This document shows, in pieces, positions 59,255 through 64,000 of a DNA stretch of 64,000 nt. The stretch is taken from assembly GCA_016709725.1 (NCBI GenBank), contig JADJMG010000031.1:124001-188000 (forward strand). Reading direction: 5' to 3'. The first letter of the stretch is position 1, and every line of letters begins with the position of its first letter. The translations under genes and the position numbers were made by a program. The notes beneath the pieces are model-generated. The model was not told where the DNA came from and searched no databases. It saw only the letters and a program-made list of their open reading frames with translations. The stretch comes from Bacteroidota bacterium. Its GTDB lineage: Bacteria; Bacteroidota; Bacteroidia; AKYH767-A; OLB10.

Positions 59255-61015
59255 CTAATTATTCATAGAGATCAAAAACTCTTCATTCGATTTCGTTCCT
59301 CTCATTCTATCAAGCATAAACTCCATTGCTTCTAACGGATTCATATCTGCTAAATGATTTCTTAGGATCCACATCTTTTGTAGAGTTTCTCTGTCGAGTA
59401 ATAAATCGTCGCGACGCGTACTGGATGCAACCAAATCAATAGCCGGATAAATTCGCTTGTTCGATAATTTACGATCTAACTGCAATTCCATATTTCCTGT
59501 TCCTTTGAATTCTTCAAAGATCACCTCGTCCATTTTCGATCCGGTTTCTGTTAATGCAGTAGCTAAAATAGTTAATGATCCTCCTTTTTCTACTTTACGT
59601 GCCGCACCAAAGAATCGTTTTGGCTTTTGCAGTGCATTTGCTTCCACACCACCCGATAATACTTTACCCGATGCAGGAGCCACGGTATTGTATGCACGCG
59701 CTAAACGTGTGATAGAATCAAGAAGAATGCATACATCGTGTCCACATTCAACTAAACGTTTTGCTTTTTCTAAAACAATATTCGCAATGCGTACGTGACG
59801 ATCGGCTGGCTCATCAAATGTGGATGAAACAACTTCTGCTTTCACACTACGTGCCATATCAGTAACCTCTTCAGGACGCTCATCAATCAATAAGATGATT
59901 AAGTACACTTCCGGATGATTCATCGCAATGGCATTCGCAACTTCCTTTAACAAAACGGTTTTACCCGTTTTCGGTTGTGCAACGATCAATCCACGCTGAC
60001 CTTTACCAATGGGAGTAAATAAATCCATGGTGCGGGTGCTGTAGTTCGACATTCCAGAAATTAAATTCAGCTTTTCATGTGCGAATAGGGGAGTCAAGAA
60101 ATCGAAAGGAACGCGATCACGAACAATTTCTGGTGAGAGTCCATTGATTTGTTCTACTCGAACTAAAGGAAAATATTTTTCACCTTCTTTTGGTGCGCGA
60201 ACCACACAGTTTACCGTATCGCCGGGTTTTAAACCGTATTGTTTTATTTGAATTTGTGTTACTTGAATATCGTCGGGTGAAGGCAAGTAATTATAATCGG
60301 AAGAGCGTAAAAATCCCATTCCTTCAGGCATAATTTCCAAAACACCTTCCGCAATAATTTTATTGCCAAAATCGTAAGCGGGTTCTATTGGTGTCGATCC
60401 AGTTCGACGTTCACGAATTGGGAAATCTCTTGCGGGCGGGGGCGTTACACTTTCCCTTTGAAAGCTTGGTTTGGGTTCGGAAATTCTTTCTGTTTGAAAT
60501 CCGCTCATGGAAGGCATTGGTTCATCCGCTACTTCTTGAGTCTTAAATTCTGCCTGAGGCTTCCTTACCCTTTCAGCGCTAACTGAATGAGGCTGGTAAA
60601 CGACTGCGCTGGCTTCCGCATCATCTTCATTTCGAACAGGTATAACTCGTTGACGCTTAGGTCGGCCATTAGCGTTATCGTCATTTTCAGTTGAAGTTTT
60701 AGGAGCTGGAGCGGGCTTTGCTTTTTTAACTTCGGGAGCTTCTTCTGCTTTCGCAGTTTGCTTTTCTTCAGTTTTGGCAGCTGGCTTTTCCTTCGATTTA
60801 GCAGTAGCGCGAGGTTTTTTCGCAGATTCCACTTTCTCGGGAGCTTCAATTCCTAAAGTCTCTAAATTGATTTCGGGATTGAGGGCTTGGTGATCGAGGA
60901 TTTTGTAAATTAAGTCTTGCTTTTTTAATTGATCAAAACTTTCGATGCTCATCTTCTTCGCAATATCTTTCAATTCCGGTAAGAGTTTTTCATTCAGTTG
61001 AATGATGTCAAACAT
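59255..61015 (-). CDS. rho: Transcription termination factor Rho with long disordered insert
   Basis: Hexameric RNA helicase that ends transcription. At 586 residues it is longer than the ~420-residue Escherichia coli form. Rho_N domain (about 1-45), then a low-complexity, charged, Ala/Lys/Pro-rich insert (about 50-215), the RNA-binding cold-shock domain (EGVLEIMPEGMGFLRSS), and the ATPase core with Walker A QPKTGKT and LIDERPEEVTD. Such inserts are known in Bacteroidota Rho and reported to form condensates in Bacteroides thetaiotaomicron. The 5' region is rich in hairpins. Confidence 0.96.
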   Translation of the reverse strand: MFDIIQLNEKLLPELKDIAKKMSIESFDQLKKQDLIYKILDHQALNPEINLETLGIEAPEKVESAKKPRATAKSKEKPAAKTEEKQTAKAEEAPEVKKAKPAPAPKTSTENDDNANGRPKRQRVIPVRNEDDAEASAVVYQPHSVSAERVRKPQAEFKTQEVADEPMPSMSGFQTERISEPKPSFQRESVTPPPARDFPIRERRTGSTPIEPAYDFGNKIIAEGVLEIMPEGMGFLRSSDYNYLPSPDDIQVTQIQIKQYGLKPGDTVNCVVRAPKEGEKYFPLVRVEQINGLSPEIVRDRVPFDFLTPLFAHEKLNLISGMSNYSTRTMDLFTPIGKGQRGLIVAQPKTGKTVLLKEVANAIAMNHPEVYLIILLIDERPEEVTDMARSVKAEVVSSTFDEPADRHVRIANIVLEKAKRLVECGHDVCILLDSITRLARAYNTVAPASGKVLSGGVEANALQKPKRFFGAARKVEKGGSLTILATALTETGSKMDEVIFEEFKGTGNMELQLDRKLSNKRIYPAIDLVASSTRRDDLLLDRETLQKMWILRNHLADMNPLEAMEFMLDRMRGTKSNEEFLISMNN

Positions 61016-61136
61016 TTAATAATATTTTTAATTATGATAACAATCAGTAAATCCTGAAGGAATCAGGTCATTGTTGAATTTAAGGGGGGATTTTTTTGAA
61101 GAGGGCCCGTATGGCCTACTGCTAAACGTATAAAAA

Positions 61137-61190
61137 CTGCATTTATCTGCAATTACTCTGCAATGATATAACTATTACGTGAAAACTGCA
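61137..61190. repeat. Four CTGCA repeats upstream of rho, three at 10-11 bp steps
   Basis: CTGCA begins at 61137, 61147, 61158 and 61186 (TGCAG on the rho strand). The 10-11 base step puts three copies on one face of the helix, as for a regulator binding site; function is unknown. Confidence 0.4.
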
Positions 61191-61303
61191 AATAATGTTT
61201 TAATAAATTTCAAATTTGTTATAAACAGGGGGTATTCCGAATTATACTTTAACATTATTGACCCTTAGATTGATAGGAACGAAGTTTTTATAAGAGGCAA
61301 TCC

Positions 61304-61366
61304 TGATGTGTAATCGTTTTTCACGATTTCTACATCAATTATGCAATAGATTTTTCTATTGCATAA
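61304..61366. repeat. Two adjacent hairpins between rho and the DUF4293 gene
   Basis: Hairpin 1 (61304-61337) pairs TGATGTGTAATCGT with ACGATTTCTACATCA. Hairpin 2 (61339-61366) has perfect 12-base arms TTATGCAATAGA / TCTATTGCATAA and a TTTT loop. Together with the CTGCA repeats and the promoter they fill the 391-base rho upstream gap. Hairpin 2 covers the putative -33 TTG (61359-61361) of the DUF4293 promoter. Confidence 0.7.
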
Positions 61367-61386
61367 TATTGGATTACGCATCTTTG
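61359..61386 (+). promoter_or_regulatory. Probable promoter for DUF4293: TTG and CATCTTTG
   Basis: TTG at 61359-61361 and CATCTTTG at 61379-61386, one base off the -7 consensus, 17-base spacer, 20-base leader. Confidence 0.4.
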
Positions 61387-61406
61387 TAGTTCTAAATAGG
61401 TACCCC

Positions 61407-61904
61407 ATGATTCAACGTATTCAAAGTTTTTATCTCTTCTTAGTTGCCGTAGCTGGCGTCTTCATGTTCAATTATCCTTTTGTAAGCTTGGTACCAGACA
61501 CTACAGGTGCCGATCCTTCCATTTATTATGTATCTTCTTTAAAGATTGAGGTATTGTTAAACGGTGCTTCATCCGTTTTTATGCGACTATGGCCCATGGT
61601 AATTTTGAATACAATAATTATTGCATTTGCATTGTTTGTTATTTTCCAATATAAAAATCGTAAAACACAAATTATGTATACTTACTTTTTGCTTTTTCTT
61701 TTGATGGGTGAAATTGGCTTGATTATTTTTGATGTGAATACATTAAATAATGCAGTGGGGGCAGGACATTCGATTTCCTATACTAAAACGAATCATGGTT
61801 CGTGGCATGAAAACCATAGATTCCAGCCGCGCCTGGATTCATGTGTAGGAGTGGGGGAGATGTGTTTCGTGAAATGTTTAAGATGTGACTGTGTCCACAA
61901 ATAA
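61407..61904 (+). CDS. DUF4293 membrane protein, C-terminus apparently replaced
   Basis: Starts MIQRIQSFYLFLVAVAGVFMF, the DUF4293 signature, with three membrane segments (about 5-25, 62-85, 92-112). The family usually has a fourth helix and a basic DRLR-like tail. Here, after NNAVGAGHSISYTKT (about residue 128), the frame runs 122 bases into the antisense strand of the convergent phosphodiesterase gene with cysteine-rich, non-family sequence. A deletion or misassembly near 61775-61800 is likely. Confidence 0.75.
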   Translation: MIQRIQSFYLFLVAVAGVFMFNYPFVSLVPDTTGADPSIYYVSSLKIEVLLNGASSVFMRLWPMVILNTIIIAFALFVIFQYKNRKTQIMYTYFLLFLLMGEIGLIIFDVNTLNNAVGAGHSISYTKTNHGSWHENHRFQPRLDSCVGVGEMCFVKCLRCDCVHK

Positions 61905-62220
61905 ATAAACGAGGTAGATACTGCGAAATTAATTTTTTTGCTAACGGAATGTAATTTCCAGGTTTACCTGCGATGTGCAATATTAAAACCGGTAAGCCTT
62001 CACACGAAAAAAATAGATGTTCGGGAAAACTTAAACGCACTTGGGCGTCGTCGATGTTTCCATGTACTGCTTTAAATGGTTTTAATTTTTGAATGGTATC
62101 TGCTACCTTGATAGCCCCAATGTCACCCGCATGCCAAACTTCATCCGCTGCTTTTACATGTTTTAAGATGGACTCGTCGATGTGACTATGCGTATCCGAA
62201 ATCAATAAAATCTTTTTCAT
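61783..62220 (-). CDS. YfcE/MJ0936-family metallophosphodiesterase, C-terminus altered
   Basis: A 145-residue calcineurin-like phosphoesterase: metal ligands in LISDTHSH, WHAGDIG, VHGNIDD and CGHSHI are all present. Family proteins go on after NPGAAGIYGFH with an RTMIRF-like strand; here the frame ends HATNHDSF. Shifting frame near 61805 gives RTMIRFSI and a stop at 61743, but the usual last strand still seems missing. Substrate unknown. It follows batE after 36 bases. Confidence 0.83.
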   Translation of the reverse strand: MKKILLISDTHSHIDESILKHVKAADEVWHAGDIGAIKVADTIQKLKPFKAVHGNIDDAQVRLSFPEHLFFSCEGLPVLILHIAGKPGNYIPLAKKLISQYLPRLFICGHSHILNISRNTSPPLLHMNPGAAGIYGFHATNHDSF

Positions 62221-62256
62221 GATCGCTGTTTGATAAAAGAGGAGAGAACCTTGAAT

Positions 62257-63024
62257 TTAAATTTTTTCAACTTGATCTGTAGCAACCCAGCCTACATTGC
62301 CATTCGCAATTTTTATTTTTTCCAGCCTGGAGTTTCCTCAGTCACTTCAACTTTTGTTCCTTGGTGGAGCATAAATAAGTTGGTGCTCTTTTCATCAGGT
62401 GAACTTTTAATGTAAGCACTAGCTTCCATTACAATGGCTCCGTGGTTGCCATAAATAAGTTGATGTGATGCCATCGAAACATAATAGCAAACACCTGAAA
62501 GTATTAATAAGTTAATGCTTGCTAAGAATGTGTTTCTCTTGGAACTAACGGTTTTCGCAAATAAATAGGCAATGTCAGTAGCAAACGCGAGCCATAAAAT
62601 ACCAATGGAGAGCACACTCCATACACCAGTAGGAAGTATATTCAAAAAGGATTGCCACCAACGTTGGTAAAACAATAACGGAATGGGTTCAATTTTATCG
62701 ACGGTATTGGAGTAAGCAATTCTTAAATTGTAATTGATGTCTTCGTCGTCGGGGTTTAGCGTTTTCGCTCTTTCATAATTTAAAATAGCAGCCGCAATAT
62801 TTCCTTGTTTGAAGTGACTATTCCCTAAGTTATAATAAACTAAATAATTTGTTTTGTTTTCTTTTAAGATGGAATCATAGAGCACAATACTTTGCTCATA
62901 TTGTTTTCCTCGGTATAATTCATTGGCTTTTTTAAAAAGTAATGGTGACGAAGAAGCATGAATGAAGCTATTTCCAGTAAGGAAGAAAAGAACTATTGAA
63001 TACTTAAAGATTAAATTTTTTCAT
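62257..63024 (-). CDS. batE: BatE-like TPR/SH3 protein (frameshifted at two sites)
   Basis: About 256 residues: signal peptide, two to three TPR units (VYYNLGNSHFKQGNIAAAILNYERA), two membrane segments (GVWSVLSIGILWLAFATD, INLLILSGVCYYVS) and a C-terminal SH3-like domain. Two repairs are needed: the T6 run 63016-63021 (A6 to A8 gives MKKNLIFKYSIVLFF) and the T6 run 62316-62321 (one extra A gives GWKKIKIANGNVGWVATDQ). Its start overlaps the batD stop (ATGA). Bat proteins are linked to aerotolerance in Bacteroides; the mechanism is not known. Confidence 0.82.
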
Positions 63025-64000
63025 GCTTTCACCCCTCCTTCAATGGCAGAAATTACTTTTTCAGAACTTGCATATACCGAAGCTGCAGAAATTCCACCTC
63101 CTATTCCTTCGTATCGAGCCATTTCGCAATCGTCGATGTTTTTGAGATATTGTCGAATTAAATCTGGACTCACTTTTTGTTCTTCTAATAATGAAGCAGC
63201 TCTTTCCTTGCTCATCTCTGAAAGTGGTAATAAAAATTTATCTCCAATGTAACCCATCAAGGCTTTGTGGATTTCTTCCATCACCTGTGCATCTTGTTTG
63301 CTTTCTAGTAATTTTCTAGCTACAGTTAATCGTTTGCGTGCAACACTTGTTGCATTTTTTTTCTTGAGAAGAGCCGTGTTACCAGCCAATTTAGTTTGTT
63401 GCTGTTGCCAAAAGAAAATTCCTCCGAATAGAATGAATGGACATAAACTTAACGTGATGAAAAGTGGTGATCCATAGAAACTATTAAGTCCTTGATTGAA
63501 ATCGGGCTCCTGGATTTTGATGTAGCGTATATCATTTCCAATCATTCGAAATTCACTTTTTTCTGTTGGACCCGAGGAAACACTTGCGGAATTTCCACTG
63601 CCTTTCCCTACTTGAATGGTGTAAGGTCCTGCCGTTTTACTAATGTATTGCTTCTTGCTTAAGTCGAAGTATGAAAAAGTAAAGGCTGGAATTTCATATT
63701 CTCCTTCGTGACGTGGAATAATTAAGTACTCAATACTCTTGCTGCCATTTACTCCTGATGTGGATGCCTTAAAGTTATCTGAAACTTTTGGATCGTAACT
63801 TTCTAAATCATCTGGAAATTCTATTGTGGGAAAATCAGCCAATTTCAAGTTTCCATTTCCTGAAATTTTTAATTTTAAACTGATGGCTTCATTCGCCTTG
63901 GTCTTGTTTTTATCGAGCTTTGCTTCGAAGTTAAGTTGTCCTACTGCTCCACTAAATCCTGCAGGAGGATTGCCGGGTAAATCAGTTACTCTAATTTTGA
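63021..64000 (-). CDS. batD: BatD protein (N-terminus beyond window)
   Basis: The last ~326 residues of BatD; the 5' end is outside the window. The frame is open from base 63998: RVTDLPGNPPAGFSGAVGQL, a repeat-type beta domain, LIIPRHEGEYEIPAFTFSYFD, a membrane helix (LFITLSLCPFILFGGIFFW) and a C-terminal cytoplasmic helical domain. An internal TTG at 63848 is not the real start. It overlaps batE by four bases, so batDE is an operon. Confidence 0.9.
   Translation of the reverse strand, partial: KIRVTDLPGNPPAGFSGAVGQLNFEAKLDKNKTKANEAISLKLKISGNGNLKLADFPTIEFPDDLESYDPKVSDNFKASTSGVNGSKSIEYLIIPRHEGEYEIPAFTFSYFDLSKKQYISKTAGPYTIQVGKGSGNSASVSSGPTEKSEFRMIGNDIRYIKIQEPDFNQGLNSFYGSPLFITLSLCPFILFGGIFFWQQQQTKLAGNTALLKKKNATSVARKRLTVARKLLESKQDAQVMEEIHKALMGYIGDKFLLPLSEMSKERAASLLEEQKVSPDLIRQYLKNIDDCEMARYEGIGGGISAASVYASSEKVISAIEGGVKA

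Noticed and set aside
61783..61850. GIY-like motif in the phosphodiesterase end
   Set aside because: The GIYG string is part of the normal NPGAAGIYGFH segment of the phosphoesterase fold, not a GIY-YIG nuclease.

Overview
The window is a stretch of AT-rich chromosome from a member of the Bacteroidota, probably a gliding environmental species. The evidence is the gldF-gldG pair, the rpmB/rpmG/DUF4295/ftsY/rimO block, bshC (bacillithiol), batD/batE, DUF4197, DUF4293 and OstA-like families, a Rho with a long disordered insert, and many copies of the Bacteroidota -7 promoter box TAnnTTTG. The exact order or family cannot be fixed from the sequence. No rRNA, tRNA, CRISPR array, insertion sequence or prophage was found.

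Layout. 1-1470: end of a flavin reductase gene and xerD. 1518-5136: aroQ, an arginine-deiminase-like CtlX protein, a family III CoA-transferase, a GNAT enzyme and trmD. 5102-11283 (minus strand): an exopolysaccharide operon with glycosyltransferase, Wza, Wzc, RfbC and a WecA-like phosphotransferase. 11427-14918: gldF, gldG and a DUF4340 protein. 15035-21031: dnaN, rel, fur, a STAS protein and purA. 21154-25189: OstA-like, DUF4197 lipoprotein and cinA. 25234-30439: rpmB, a secreted aminopeptidase P, rpmG, DUF4295, ftsY, a secreted protein and rimO. 30446-33608: bshC and a HerA-like ATPase. 33803-37886: TetR regulator, GH13 glucosidase, MFS transporter and a CoA-binding protein. 38047-44066 (minus): histidine kinase/response regulator pair, class III aminotransferase and valS. 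44181-53011: a glutamate/dicarboxylate symporter, two lipoproteins, a large AsmA protein, aroC, a GNAT enzyme and an ABC-F ATPase. 53182-64000: class IV aminotransferase, rhomboid protease, ComEC, MBL hydrolase, Mpl, Rho, DUF4293, a phosphodiesterase, batE and partial batD.

The dominant oddity is technical or evolutionary. About fifteen genes, including essential ones such as dnaN, rel and fur, are broken by one- or two-base losses, nearly always in A/T or G homopolymers. Adding the base restores a full-length family member each time. I read this as uncorrected long-read consensus error and annotate these as whole genes with the frameshift sites noted. Two larger lesions, in rimO and at the DUF4293/phosphodiesterase junction, may be real deletions or misassembly.

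No new defence or biosynthetic system is evident. The more interesting biology is regulatory: several -7 boxes lie only 4-8 bases before the start codon, suggesting leaderless mRNAs. There is a 15-bp inverted repeat around the pepP start, a likely TetR operator on the GH13 start codon, hairpins and phased repeats ahead of rho, and a mosaic of short repeat and palindrome families between genes.
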